Origin: Intestinimonas aquisgranensis
GTDB lineage: Bacteria; Bacillota; Clostridia; Oscillospirales; Oscillospiraceae
Assembly (NCBI GenBank): GCA_020687605.1
Contig: JAJEQY010000084.1
Location: forward strand, 1-15,582
Direction of reading: 5' to 3'
Length of the DNA: 15,582 nt
Part shown: positions 1 through 6,689 of the stretch, in pieces
How positions within the stretch are numbered: position 1 is the stretch's first letter
Layout of the letters: the number at the start of each line of letters is the position of its first letter
Notes under the pieces: model-generated
What the model saw: the letters and a program-made list of their open reading frames with translations, nothing else
What the model was told of the DNA's origin: nothing
Database searches by the model: none
Translations under genes and position numbers: made by a program

Positions 1-501
1 GCCGGTGAGCTCACCGGCGCCGGCACCGCTCTGGACGGCTGCGGGTCCGAGCTGGACCGGGTGGAGCGGGAGATGCTCCTCACCACCGCTCAGGACACCG
101 GGCTGGAGGCGGTGGAGAGCCTGCTGGTCCGCCGGCCGGTAACCGACTCCCTGGAGCGGCGACGGGCGGCCCTGGCCGCCCTGCTGCGCATCGGCGGGGA
201 CAGCTTCACCCTGGCGGCCATCAATGACAATCTGGCCGGCTGCGGCCTCAACGCCGTGGCCAGTGAGACCGGCACGCCGGGTTATGTGGAGGTCCGCTTT
301 CCCGATGTGCCCGGCATCCCCGACGGCTTCGAGGAGATGCGGCAGATCATCGAGGACATTCTACCCTGTCATCTGGAGATCGAGTATGTCTTCTGGTACG
401 TCACCTGGGAGCGGATGGAGGCTCTGTTTGACACCTGGGGCGATATCGAGGCCGGGGACTACACCTGGGAGACCCTGGAGAAGCTGGTGCGGGATACTTA
501 G
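1..501 (+). CDS. Phage tail/baseplate protein, XkdU/YmfQ (DUF2313) type, 5' partial
   Basis: The reading frame is open from base 1, so the gene begins left of the window; 166 residues are visible and it stops at 499-501. A GTG at 61 could start translation, but the coding frame continues upstream without a stop, so I treat it as internal. The visible part has the pattern of XkdU/YmfQ tail proteins: a run of L-ERRRAALAAL, a GGDSFT segment, a central acidic VEVRFPDVPG stretch, and a C-terminal region with ILPCHLEIEYVFWYVTWERM followed by W-D-IEAGDYTWETLE. In PBSX- and Mu-like particles this protein lies at the baseplate beside the XkdT-type wedge protein. It is followed after 15 bases by a fibre-like gene and then a holin, which fits the tail-to-lysis order of such clusters. 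Family assignment is from pattern recognition, not a search. Confidence 0.75.
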   Translation, partial: AGELTGAGTALDGCGSELDRVEREMLLTTAQDTGLEAVESLLVRRPVTDSLERRRAALAALLRIGGDSFTLAAINDNLAGCGLNAVASETGTPGYVEVRFPDVPGIPDGFEEMRQIIEDILPCHLEIEYVFWYVTWERMEALFDTWGDIEAGDYTWETLEKLVRDT

Positions 502-516
502 AAGGGAGCGAGAGAC

Positions 517-975
517 ATGAGAGCAGAGCAGATCGCCCGTGGAGTGATCCTCTATGAAAAGGACCGGTACGATCTGGAACAGGAGGCAATGCTGCTGCTG
601 GCAAAACAGCAGGCCGCCGCCCTAAGCGATGAGGAGGCCGCCCAGGTGGGCGCCCTCTTCCCGGAGTGGAAGGCGGACACCGCCTACACCGCCGGAGAGC
701 GGATCTCCGACGCGGAAGGGAACCTCTACCGTGTGGTCCAGGACCACACCAGCCAGGCCGACTGGCCCATAGACAGGACCCCCGCCCTCTACACCCCTCT
801 GGGGGTGACCACGGAGGACCCGGATGCCATCCCGGAGTGGGTGCAGCCCACCGGTGCCCATGACGCCTACAACACCGGCGACCGGGTGCTCTACCAGGGC
901 AAAGTCTACGAGAGCACCATGGACGGCAATGTGTGGGAGCCCGGCGTGACGGGCTGGATCGAGGTGGAGGTGTGA
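517..975 (+). CDS. Small phage protein with two CBM5/12-like carbohydrate-binding modules
   Basis: A 152-residue protein. The ATG at 517 follows AAGGGAG with a spacer of about 9 bases. Residues 1-45 are helical and charged (a likely attachment or oligomerisation segment). Two short modules follow, about residues 48-95 and 105-150. Each has the chitin-binding type 3 / CBM5-12 layout: an aromatic start (PEW), AY-(T/N)-GDRV or AYTAGERI, then YRVVQDH or KVYES, and a Trp near the end. Such modules are common at the ends of phage tail fibres and baseplate appendages in Firmicutes, where they may bind wall glycans. The position between a tail gene and a holin fits a host-binding accessory. The last codons overlap the holin start by 4 bases. 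It lacks catalytic features, so it is not itself an endolysin. Confidence 0.7.
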   Translation: MRAEQIARGVILYEKDRYDLEQEAMLLLAKQQAAALSDEEAAQVGALFPEWKADTAYTAGERISDAEGNLYRVVQDHTSQADWPIDRTPALYTPLGVTTEDPDAIPEWVQPTGAHDAYNTGDRVLYQGKVYESTMDGNVWEPGVTGWIEVEV

Positions 976-1427
976 TCAGAGGGGTGACCGGACTGAAGGA
1001 GGCCGTTCTGGCCCTGTTCGCCATGTTGGGAACCGCCCTCTCCGCCGCCCTGGGTGGCTGGGACGCCGCCTTACAGACCCTGGTGGCCTGCATGGTGCTG
1101 GACTACCTCTCCGGACTGGTGGTGGCCGGGGTCTTCAAGCGCTCTGAAAAGAGCGTCGATGGCGCCCTGGATAGCCGGGCGGGCTTCCGGGGGCTGTGCA
1201 AGAAGGGGGCCGAGCTGGCCCTGGTGCTGGTAGGGGCCCGGCTGGACCACCTGCTGGGGGGCGACTGGGCCAGGACGGCGGTCATTCTGTTCTTCATCGG
1301 CAACGAGGGACTCTCCATTCTGGAGAACCTGGGCCTCATGGGGGTGCCCTATCCGGCCTTCCTCCGGGAGGCCCTGGATGTGCTCAAAGAGCAGAATGAC
1401 CGAGGGAAAAGTGATCATGAAATGTAG
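972..1427 (+). CDS. Phage holin, Holin_4 / toxin-secretion holin family
   Basis: A 151-residue membrane protein from a GTG at 972 that overlaps the previous stop as GTGA, which suggests translational coupling. GGAGG lies only 1 base upstream, so a GTG at 984 (12-base spacer) is an alternative. Hydrophobic segments lie near residues 9-27, 32-54, 78-95 and 103-125. The DYLSG motif in segment two, the FKRSEKSVDG-S--GFRGLCKKGAEL stretch after it and the IGNEGLSILENLGLMGVP region are the hallmarks of the Holin_4 family, used by phages to permeabilise the inner membrane and in clostridia also for toxin release (TcdE relatives). The C-terminal tail is charged, as expected for a holin. A strong terminator follows directly. 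No endolysin gene lies downstream, so any partner must be to the left of the window. Confidence 0.85.
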   Translation: MIRGVTGLKEAVLALFAMLGTALSAALGGWDAALQTLVACMVLDYLSGLVVAGVFKRSEKSVDGALDSRAGFRGLCKKGAELALVLVGARLDHLLGGDWARTAVILFFIGNEGLSILENLGLMGVPYPAFLREALDVLKEQNDRGKSDHEM

Positions 1428-1473
1428 AAAGAGGCCGTCAGATTCCAAAGTGGAATCTGACGGCCTCTTTTTT
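1428..1473 (+). terminator. Intrinsic terminator of the phage tail/holin transcript
   Basis: A perfect 17-base stem (1431-1447 with 1451-1467) and a 3-base loop is followed by six T at 1468-1473; flanking AAA at 1428-1430 can extend the pairing. It starts immediately after the holin stop codon and touches the stop of the convergent S-layer-homology gene. On the minus strand the T tract is poor (TTTC), so efficient termination is expected mainly for the plus strand. Confidence 0.9.
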
Positions 1474-1984
1474 ATGGCTGTTCACAGCGGAACCGGTAGA
1501 AAATGTCGGCGGCCTCGGATGGCGTCAGGGTGCCGCCGGGGTCCAGCCGTCCCCCCGGGGACCACTCCAGCAGGCCGGTGTCTGTGGCCCAGTAGAGGGA
1601 GTCGTCCGCCCAGGGGGAGATGTCGGCGTAGTCGTTGCACGCTGCCACGCCGTCGGGGAGGAAGATGTCCCGGCCCTGGAGGGCCGCCCAGCGGCGGAGG
1701 AGGACGGCGGCCTCCTCCCGGGTAATGGGGCGGTCGGGCTCAAAGCGGCCGCCGCCGGTGCCCAGCACCAGACGGCGCTCCGCCGCCCACCCCACCGCCG
1801 TGGAGCAGTTGTCATCTTTCAGCACATCGGAAAAGCCCTGGGCGGCGTCCCCAGGGACGGCTCCGGCGCTCTCCCACAGCAGGACTACGAACTCTCCACG
1901 GGTGATGGCAGCGGGAGCGGCGGCAACCTTGGCCCGGGGAAAGAGCAGCAGAAACAGCAGGAGCAGGGCGGCGGAAATTCGCAT
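1472..1984 (-). CDS. Small exported protein with S-layer-homology (SLH) domains
   Basis: A 170-residue protein. The ATG at 1984 is preceded by GAGGGAG at a good spacing; the frame stays open far upstream, but only as a shadow of the neighbouring gene. Residues 1-25 form a clear signal peptide (MRIS, a run of Leu/Phe, then KVAAAPA). Residues 26-170 hold SLH-type repeats: ITRGEFVVLLW with FSDV, AVGWAAERRLVLGTGGGRFEPDRPITREEAAVLL, and YADISPWADDSLYWATDTGLLEWSPGGRLDPGGTLTPSEAADIFYRF. SLH domains bind secondary wall polymers, so the protein is probably held in the wall. No other domain is present, which is unusual, because SLH triplets normally anchor a larger enzyme or S-layer protein. It has its own promoter and sits between a holin (convergent) and the H/B cassettes (same strand). 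Three Cys residues (60, 116, 167) in a secreted protein are also noteworthy. Confidence 0.85.
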   Translation of the reverse strand: MRISAALLLLFLLLFPRAKVAAAPAAITRGEFVVLLWESAGAVPGDAAQGFSDVLKDDNCSTAVGWAAERRLVLGTGGGRFEPDRPITREEAAVLLRRWAALQGRDIFLPDGVAACNDYADISPWADDSLYWATDTGLLEWSPGGRLDPGGTLTPSEAADIFYRFRCEQP

Positions 1985-2015
1985 GGCACTCCCTCTTTTC
2001 ACAGTGGTGTGCCAT

Positions 2016-2044
2016 AAAATACCATTTATTAGGAGAAAGGTCAA
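2016..2044 (-). promoter_or_regulatory. Promoter of the SLH gene
   Basis: Read on the minus strand: TTGACC (-35, 2039-2044), a 17-base spacer, and TATTTT (-10, 2016-2021) preceded by TGG, an extended -10 element. The expected start lies near 2009, about 25 bases before the SLH start codon. I saw no terminator between the last cassette gene (stop at 2086) and this promoter, so read-through from the PadR operon is also possible. Confidence 0.6.
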
Positions 2045-2085
2045 GGGGAAGACTGTCGGGGGCGGATGGGAAATATAAGCTCCCG

Positions 2086-2808
2086 TCAGGAAAGGCCCGA
2101 GTCGTAGATCAGGACTCCGTCGGCGTCGTAACCCCGGATGGAATGGTTGGTGGAGTAAACGCCGCCTCGGCCCTCCAGAGGGTCCGGGAGCCGCACCCGG
2201 GCCAGCCATACTCCCTCTGCCATGGGCTGGGCCTGGGCCGTGACCGGGTCGGACTCCATGGGATCGCTGAAATCCACGTCGGTCCCCAAGCGGTAGGTGT
2301 AGTTCATGGTCACCTCTACCCGGACGATGGCGGGGTCCAGGGTGCAGATGGCCCACAGGTATTCCGAATGGAAGAGAAAGGGCGTGCCCACCGGACGCCT
2401 CCCGAAGGGCCCGTCCGCCTGGGCAAGCAGAGCGGCGGCCAGAGGCGTCTCCTCCGTGGGGGTGAGGACCTGAAAGGCATAGCACAGCGGGTCGTTCCCC
2501 CGCCACAGAGGGCCGGGGGCCTGTTCCAGCACCGAAAAGGCGAAGGAATCCCCGAAACGCCCCGCCATCCAGGCGGAGTAGTCGGCGCCGCTTTGGTTGG
2601 AGTAGCCCTTCTCAAAGGAGATCTCCCCCTGAGCCACGATCTCTCCGGGGCCGAAGCCGTGGGCGGTTTCCAGGGCCCGGTAGGCCAATCCCCTGGTGGG
2701 CCAGGCCCAACCGGAGGCCCACCAGGCCAGGAAGAAGGTCAGGACCAGAAGGACCAGGCTCAGAACCAGCTGGACCCGGACCGGGAGGGGACGCAGGCAC
2801 TTCTTCAT
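2086..2808 (-). CDS. Cassette protein B1: membrane-anchored protein with extracytoplasmic domain
   Basis: A 240-residue protein I cannot assign to a named family. The ATG at 2808 overlaps the stop of H1 by 4 bases (2805-2808), with GGAGG upstream. A short basic arm (residues 1-11) is followed by one membrane helix (about 13-34), then SGWAWPTRGLAYRALE and FGPGEIVAQGEI, and a large outer domain. The motifs EYLWAIC-LDPAIVRVEVTMNYTY (149-172), GVWLARVRLPDPLEG (199-213) and IRGYDADG (224-231) suggest a beta-sandwich. B1 resembles B2 closely and B3 more distantly. Topology (basic N-terminus inside, domain outside) follows from the positive-inside rule. It is the last gene of the PadR operon. Its C-terminal tail (LIYDSGLS) differs from the VYTY-PQ ending of B2 and B3. 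Confidence 0.8.
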   Translation of the reverse strand: MKKCLRPLPVRVQLVLSLVLLVLTFFLAWWASGWAWPTRGLAYRALETAHGFGPGEIVAQGEISFEKGYSNQSGADYSAWMAGRFGDSFAFSVLEQAPGPLWRGNDPLCYAFQVLTPTEETPLAAALLAQADGPFGRRPVGTPFLFHSEYLWAICTLDPAIVRVEVTMNYTYRLGTDVDFSDPMESDPVTAQAQPMAEGVWLARVRLPDPLEGRGGVYSTNHSIRGYDADGVLIYDSGLS

Positions 2809-3590
2809 GCGTTCTCTCCTCCTTCCAGCGTGACGGTAAAGGTGATATCTCCCCGGTCAGTGTCCAGTGTGAGGGTGAAGCGGTGAGCGGCGGGGTCGGG
2901 GTCCTCCAGAAGGACCCGGCAGAGGTCCCACAGGTGTCCTCCGGTACACAGGAAGGAGACCTGGTCGGAGCCGTATCGGTTGCCCAGGTCATCCACGGCG
3001 GAGCAGGGCTGGCCGTCCGGGTCCAGACTTTCCAGCCAGGGCTGGAGGTGGATGGTGGAAACCAGAAAGGCCAGCCGGGTGCCGCCGTCCTCCTGGGCCA
3101 GGAGGAGGGCCTCACCGGAGGGGGAGAGCCGGTAGGGTCCGATGGCCCCGCCGCCGGTAACAGTACCGGTAGTCCGGACGGTGTCACTGTCGGTGAGGAC
3201 GTAGCGGTCCATGATGTACTGGGGGTCCCGCTCCTTCAGGGTATAGCCCAGGTTCTCCAAAAAGACGCTCACAGAATCACCGCTTCCCAGGAAGGCTCCC
3301 AGTCCCAGACAGATGGCCAGCACCAGAAGGGCAACGGCGGCGGCCCGGGCGGCGTGGTAGAGCCGCCAGGGCCAGGGGGAGTGGAGGGCGTCCAGAGCCT
3401 TGCCCAGCGCCTCTGGGTCCCCCATGGCGGCCACGGCGGTCTCCTCCGCCTGATCCCGGCCCATGCCCTCCACCATGAGGGCGGCCTGGTGGTCCTGGAT
3501 GTGGTCAGAGAGCTCCTGGCGGACGGCGGAGGCCTCCCACTTGCACCGGAGCTGCCCGGTGACAAGTTCACAGAATTGGTGGCGGTACAT
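2805..3590 (-). CDS. Cassette protein H1: HAAS-domain single-pass membrane protein
   Basis: A 261-residue protein. The ATG at 3590 follows GGAGG with about 7 bases; the longer frame upstream only shadows B2. Residues 1-75 are a HAAS-type domain (the permease-prefix, DUF1700-like module encoded next to PadR regulators in Firmicutes), seen in VRQELSDHIQDHQAALMVEGMGRDQAEE, AMGDPEALGKALDALH and the closing WPWR. One membrane helix lies at about 82-105. The outer part (about 106-261) has TGTVTGGG, GEALLL, RLAFLVSTIHLQPWL, DDLGNRYGS and DPDPAAHRFTLTL, a beta-rich pattern reminiscent of extracytoplasmic domains of anti-sigma-like proteins (inference). Residues 1-80 match H2 at 77 positions, pointing to recent duplication or gene conversion. 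Partner or sensor roles are unknown. Confidence 0.85.
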   Translation of the reverse strand: MYRHQFCELVTGQLRCKWEASAVRQELSDHIQDHQAALMVEGMGRDQAEETAVAAMGDPEALGKALDALHSPWPWRLYHAARAAAVALLVLAICLGLGAFLGSGDSVSVFLENLGYTLKERDPQYIMDRYVLTDSDTVRTTGTVTGGGAIGPYRLSPSGEALLLAQEDGGTRLAFLVSTIHLQPWLESLDPDGQPCSAVDDLGNRYGSDQVSFLCTGGHLWDLCRVLLEDPDPAAHRFTLTLDTDRGDITFTVTLEGGENA

Positions 3591-3603
3591 GGAAGCCCTC
3601 CTT

Positions 3604-4323
3604 TCACTGCGGGGTGTAGGTATAGACCAGCTCTCCGGCGGCGTCGTAGCCCCGGAGGGAATGGTTGGCGGAGTAACCGCCGCTGCGGCCCTCCAGGGGG
3701 TCGGGGAGCCGGACCCGGGCCAGCCACACCCCATCCGCCACAGGCTGGGCCTGGGCTGTGACGGGGGCGGACTCCAAGGGATCGCTGTAACCGTCGCCGA
3801 CAGCAAAATTGTAAGTGTAGTTCATGGTCAGCTCTACTCGGACGATGGCGGGGTCCAGGGCGCAGATGGCCCACAGATATTCAGTGTCGCCGTTCAGCCA
3901 CTGTCCGTCAGAGAGACGGGAGGGCCCGTCCGCCTCTGACAGTTCGGCGGCGGCCAGCGGGACTTCCTCCGTGGGGGTGAGGACCTGGAAGGAGTAGCGC
4001 AGTGGGGTGCTCCTCCGCCACAGGGGGCCGGGGGTCTGCTCCAGCACCGCCGCGGCGAAGGAATCGCCGGAGCGGCCGATCATCCAGGCGGAGGGGCGGT
4101 TTGTGTAGCGGCTGGAGTAGCCCTCCTCAAAGGTGACCTTCCCCTGGGCCACGATCTCCCCGGGACCGAAGCCGTAGGCGGTCTCCAGGGCCCGGTAGGC
4201 CAGCTCCCTGGTGGGCCAGGCCCAGCCGGTACAAAACCAGACCAGGAAAAAGGCCAGCACCAGCAGGAGGAGGCTCAGGGCCAGCCGGACCCGGACGGGG
4301 AGGGGACGCAGGCGCTTCTTCAT
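3604..4323 (-). CDS. Cassette protein B2: membrane-anchored protein with extracytoplasmic domain
   Basis: A 239-residue homologue of B1. The ATG at 4323 overlaps the stop of H2 by 4 bases. It has a basic arm (MKKRLRPLPVRVR), a membrane helix at about 14-33, the TRELAYRALET and FGPGEIVAQGKV segments, then the outer domain with EYLWAICALDPAIVRVELTMNYTY, GVWLARVRLPDPLEG and LRGYDAAGELVYTYTPQ at the C-terminus. The stop at 3604 is 13 bases before the H1 start codon, and this gap holds the H1 ribosome-binding site, so translation probably passes along the whole array. Family unrecognised; it resembles Firmicute proteins of unknown function with an AYDADG-like C-terminal strand (inference). B2 is the closest relative of B1 in the window. 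Confidence 0.8.
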   Translation of the reverse strand: MKKRLRPLPVRVRLALSLLLLVLAFFLVWFCTGWAWPTRELAYRALETAYGFGPGEIVAQGKVTFEEGYSSRYTNRPSAWMIGRSGDSFAAAVLEQTPGPLWRRSTPLRYSFQVLTPTEEVPLAAAELSEADGPSRLSDGQWLNGDTEYLWAICALDPAIVRVELTMNYTYNFAVGDGYSDPLESAPVTAQAQPVADGVWLARVRLPDPLEGRSGGYSANHSLRGYDAAGELVYTYTPQ

Positions 4324-5117
4324 GGGTTTTCCCCTCCTTCCGGCGTGATGGTAAAGGTGACGGAACCACGGTCAGTGTCCAGGGTGAAGGTGAAGCGGCG
4401 GGCGGCGGGGTCAGGGTCGTACAGAAGGACCCAGCAGAGGTCCCGCAGACGTCCGCCGGTGTTCATAAAGTAAAATTGGTCGGAGCCGTATTGGCTGCCC
4501 AGGTCATCCGAGGCGGAGCAGGCCAGGTCGTACAGCTTCAGACTTTCCAGCCAGGGCTGGAGGTGGAAGGTGGAAACCAGGAAGGCCAGCCGGGTGGCGG
4601 TCCCACCCTCTCCATCTGGGCAGGAGAGAAGAAGAGCCTCCCCGGTAGGGGAGAGGCGGTAGGGGCCGATCTCCCCGCCGCCGGTGACGGCACCGGTGGT
4701 TTGGACGGTATCACTGTCGGTGAGGACGTAGTGCTCCATGATGTATTGTGGGTCCTGCTCCTTCAGGGCGTAGCTCAGATTTTCCAAAGAGAGATTGACA
4801 GAGCTGCCGCTCCCAAACAAGGTACCGATCACCAGGCAAAGGGCCAGCCCGAAGAGGAGAATGATGACGGTGAGGGTGGCGTGATAGAGTCGCCAGGGCC
4901 AGGGGGAGTGGAGGGCGTCCAGGGCCTTCCCAAGCGCCTCCGGGTCACCCATGGCGGCCACGGCGGCCTCCTCCGCCTGGTCCCGGCCCATGCCCTCCGC
5001 CATGAGGGCGGCCTGGTGGTCCTGGATGTGGTCGGAGAGCTCCTGCCGGACGGCCTGGGCCTCCCACTTGCACCGGAGCTGCCCGGTGACGAGCTCACAG
5101 AATTGGTGGCGGTACAT
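4320..5117 (-). CDS. Cassette protein H2: HAAS-domain single-pass membrane protein
   Basis: A 265-residue homologue of H1. The ATG at 5117 has the same upstream sequence as H1 (GAAAGGAGGGCTTCC). The HAAS domain (1-75) differs from H1 only at residues 21, 40 and 51 within the first 80. The membrane helix (about 81-104) is much less alike in sequence (TLTVIILLFGLALCLVIG). The outer domain keeps TGAVTGGG, GEALLL, RLAFLVSTFHLQPWL, DDLGSQYGSDQ and DPDPAARRFTFTLDTDRG, but with several substitutions. So the cytoplasmic domain is held nearly constant while the outer part drifts. That is what one would expect if the inner face meets one common partner, such as PadR or another cassette protein, and the outer faces sense different things; this is inference. 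Confidence 0.85.
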   Translation of the reverse strand: MYRHQFCELVTGQLRCKWEAQAVRQELSDHIQDHQAALMAEGMGRDQAEEAAVAAMGDPEALGKALDALHSPWPWRLYHATLTVIILLFGLALCLVIGTLFGSGSSVNLSLENLSYALKEQDPQYIMEHYVLTDSDTVQTTGAVTGGGEIGPYRLSPTGEALLLSCPDGEGGTATRLAFLVSTFHLQPWLESLKLYDLACSASDDLGSQYGSDQFYFMNTGGRLRDLCWVLLYDPDPAARRFTFTLDTDRGSVTFTITPEGGENP

Positions 5118-5130
5118 GGAAGCCCTCCTT

Positions 5131-5838
5131 TCACTGGGGGATGTAGGTATAGACCAGTTCTCCGGCGGCGTCGTAGCCCCGGAGGACCACATAGACAGTG
5201 CCTCCGCTTTTTTCCAGGGTAATGGGGGCAAGCCACAGGCCGCTGCCGGGTCCGGTCTCCGTGGCCTCTACGGTGACGCCATGGTGGAGGCCCCAGTTCG
5301 GGTCCTGTTCCAGCTCGTCTTGGCTCACCAGGTCCATAGTCACCTCCACCCGGACGATGTCCGGGTCGGCGGAGACCACCAGCAGCAGCTCCCCCCAGCC
5401 GTAGGCGTGGACCATGCCGGAGTCGTCAGCAGTGTAGAGGGGATCGCCGGCCAGAAAGCCGTAGGCGAGGGGATCTTCCTCGGTGGTGATGAGAACCTGG
5501 TAGGGCCAGAAGAGATCCTCGGCGCTCCGCCACAGGAAGCCCCACTTGGGCCGGAGCAGGGAGACGATGTAGCGGCCGTCCCGCTCGCTCACGACGAAGT
5601 GGGTGCCCTGCTGACTGCTGTGGGGTGCGTCCTCGAAGCGGGTGATCTCCCCCTCCGCCACGATCTCCCCACGGCCGAAGAGGTGCTCCCGCTCCACGGC
5701 CCGGTGGGCCAGGGCCCGGGTGGGCCAGGCCCAGCCTGAGAGCCACCACAGCAGGAGGAGGGCCAGGACCAGGAACAGGGCGGAGAGTACCGCCCGGAGG
5801 CGGATGGGCAGGTCCTCCCAGCGCTCCCGCAGTCTCAT
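5131..5838 (-). CDS. Cassette protein B3: divergent membrane-anchored protein with extracytoplasmic domain
   Basis: A 235-residue protein, the most divergent B member. The ATG at 5838 overlaps the stop of H3 by 4 bases. It has a cytoplasmic arm (MRLRERWEDLPIRLR), a membrane helix at about 16-34, the conserved SGWAWPTRALAHRAVE, FGRGEIVAEGEI, then an outer domain with LLLVVSADPDIVRVEVTMDL and the C-terminal LRGYDAAGELVYTYIPQ. The middle (residues 65-150) shares little with B1 or B2, whereas the last 17 residues match B2 at all but one position. The intergenic 13 bases and the H2 start are likewise nearly the same as at the B2-H1 junction, which suggests recombination between cassettes. Function unknown. 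Confidence 0.8.
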   Translation of the reverse strand: MRLRERWEDLPIRLRAVLSALFLVLALLLLWWLSGWAWPTRALAHRAVEREHLFGRGEIVAEGEITRFEDAPHSSQQGTHFVVSERDGRYIVSLLRPKWGFLWRSAEDLFWPYQVLITTEEDPLAYGFLAGDPLYTADDSGMVHAYGWGELLLVVSADPDIVRVEVTMDLVSQDELEQDPNWGLHHGVTVEATETGPGSGLWLAPITLEKSGGTVYVVLRGYDAAGELVYTYIPQ

Positions 5839-6641
5839 GTGGACGCACCTCCTTCCTCAAGGGTTACGGTAAAGGTGAGCCGATCCCCGGCGGCAGCCAC
5901 GGTGAAGGTGAAGCGTCGGGCCGCCGGGTCGGCGTCGTAGAGGGAGAACTCATGGTGGCCCAGAAGCCGTCCGCCGGTGGATTCAGCGTAGGTGCCCAGA
6001 TCCTCCGGGCCGTAGGTATTGCCACGGTCGTCCTGGGCGGAGAGGGCGTACCAGGGGATGTCCACGTCGTCCAGCCAGGGCTGGAAGTGGGTGGTCTTGA
6101 CCAGAAAGGTGAGCCGCAGGCCGCCGGGGTAGACGATGCCGCTATCGTATGTATGGTCGGGGCGGTAGACCAGCAGGGCCTCACCCTGGGGGCGGAAGGT
6201 ATAGTCCCCCAGCCTGCCGCCGCCGGTGACGGCGCCGGTGGCCCGGACCTCCTCCTCCCAATTCTCCCGAAGCAGGTTCTGAAAGGCGTCGGAGGCCGTG
6301 GCGGTAGGCAAGAACCGGGGGGAGGGCAGGTCCTCGGTCATCAGGTTCTGGAGGGTCAGTACCACCGCCAGGACCAAAGCAAGCTTGCAGCACCGGGCGC
6401 ATAGGAGAAAGACCCGCCAGGGCCAGGGGGAGTGGACAGCGTCCAGGGCCCTGCCCAACTCCTCCGGGTCGCCCATAGCCGCCACGGCGGCCTCCTCGGC
6501 CTCATCACGGCCCATACCGCCGGAGATAAGGGCGTCCATGTGGTCCTGGATGTGGTCGTAGAGCTCCTGCCGGACGGAGGGTGCCTCCCACCGGCACCGG
6601 AGCTGCCGGGTGACGGTATCACAGAATTGTCGGCGGTCCAT
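5835..6641 (-). CDS. Cassette protein H3: HAAS-domain single-pass membrane protein, first of the array
   Basis: A 268-residue protein and the first cassette gene after padR. The ATG at 6641 has a strong AAGGAGG with a 7-base spacer. Residues 1-76 form the HAAS domain (VRQELYDHIQDHMDALISGGMGRDEAEE, AMGDPEELGRALDAVHSPWPWR) and agree with H2 at about 58 of the first 80 positions. A membrane helix lies near 80-100. The outer domain keeps TGAVTGGG, GEALLVY, LRLTFLVKTTHFQPWL, DDRGNTYGPED and DPAARRFTFTV but is otherwise well separated from H1 and H2. The pairing of PadR with a HAAS-domain membrane protein in one operon is well established in Firmicutes; having three such proteins, each with a second membrane protein, is not a layout I recognise. 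Confidence 0.85.
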   Translation of the reverse strand: MDRRQFCDTVTRQLRCRWEAPSVRQELYDHIQDHMDALISGGMGRDEAEEAAVAAMGDPEELGRALDAVHSPWPWRVFLLCARCCKLALVLAVVLTLQNLMTEDLPSPRFLPTATASDAFQNLLRENWEEEVRATGAVTGGGRLGDYTFRPQGEALLVYRPDHTYDSGIVYPGGLRLTFLVKTTHFQPWLDDVDIPWYALSAQDDRGNTYGPEDLGTYAESTGGRLLGHHEFSLYDADPAARRFTFTVAAAGDRLTFTVTLEEGGAST

Positions 6642-6689
6642 GGGGTACCTCCTTACAGGTTCTGGATAGCAGGGCAAAGGAGCTGTCCA

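Noticed and set aside
1985..2506. Upstream extension of the SLH reading frame to 2506
   Set aside because: It overlaps B1 in another frame, is Arg/Gly/Pro-rich shadow sequence, and the signal peptide with a good ribosome-binding site begins at 1984.
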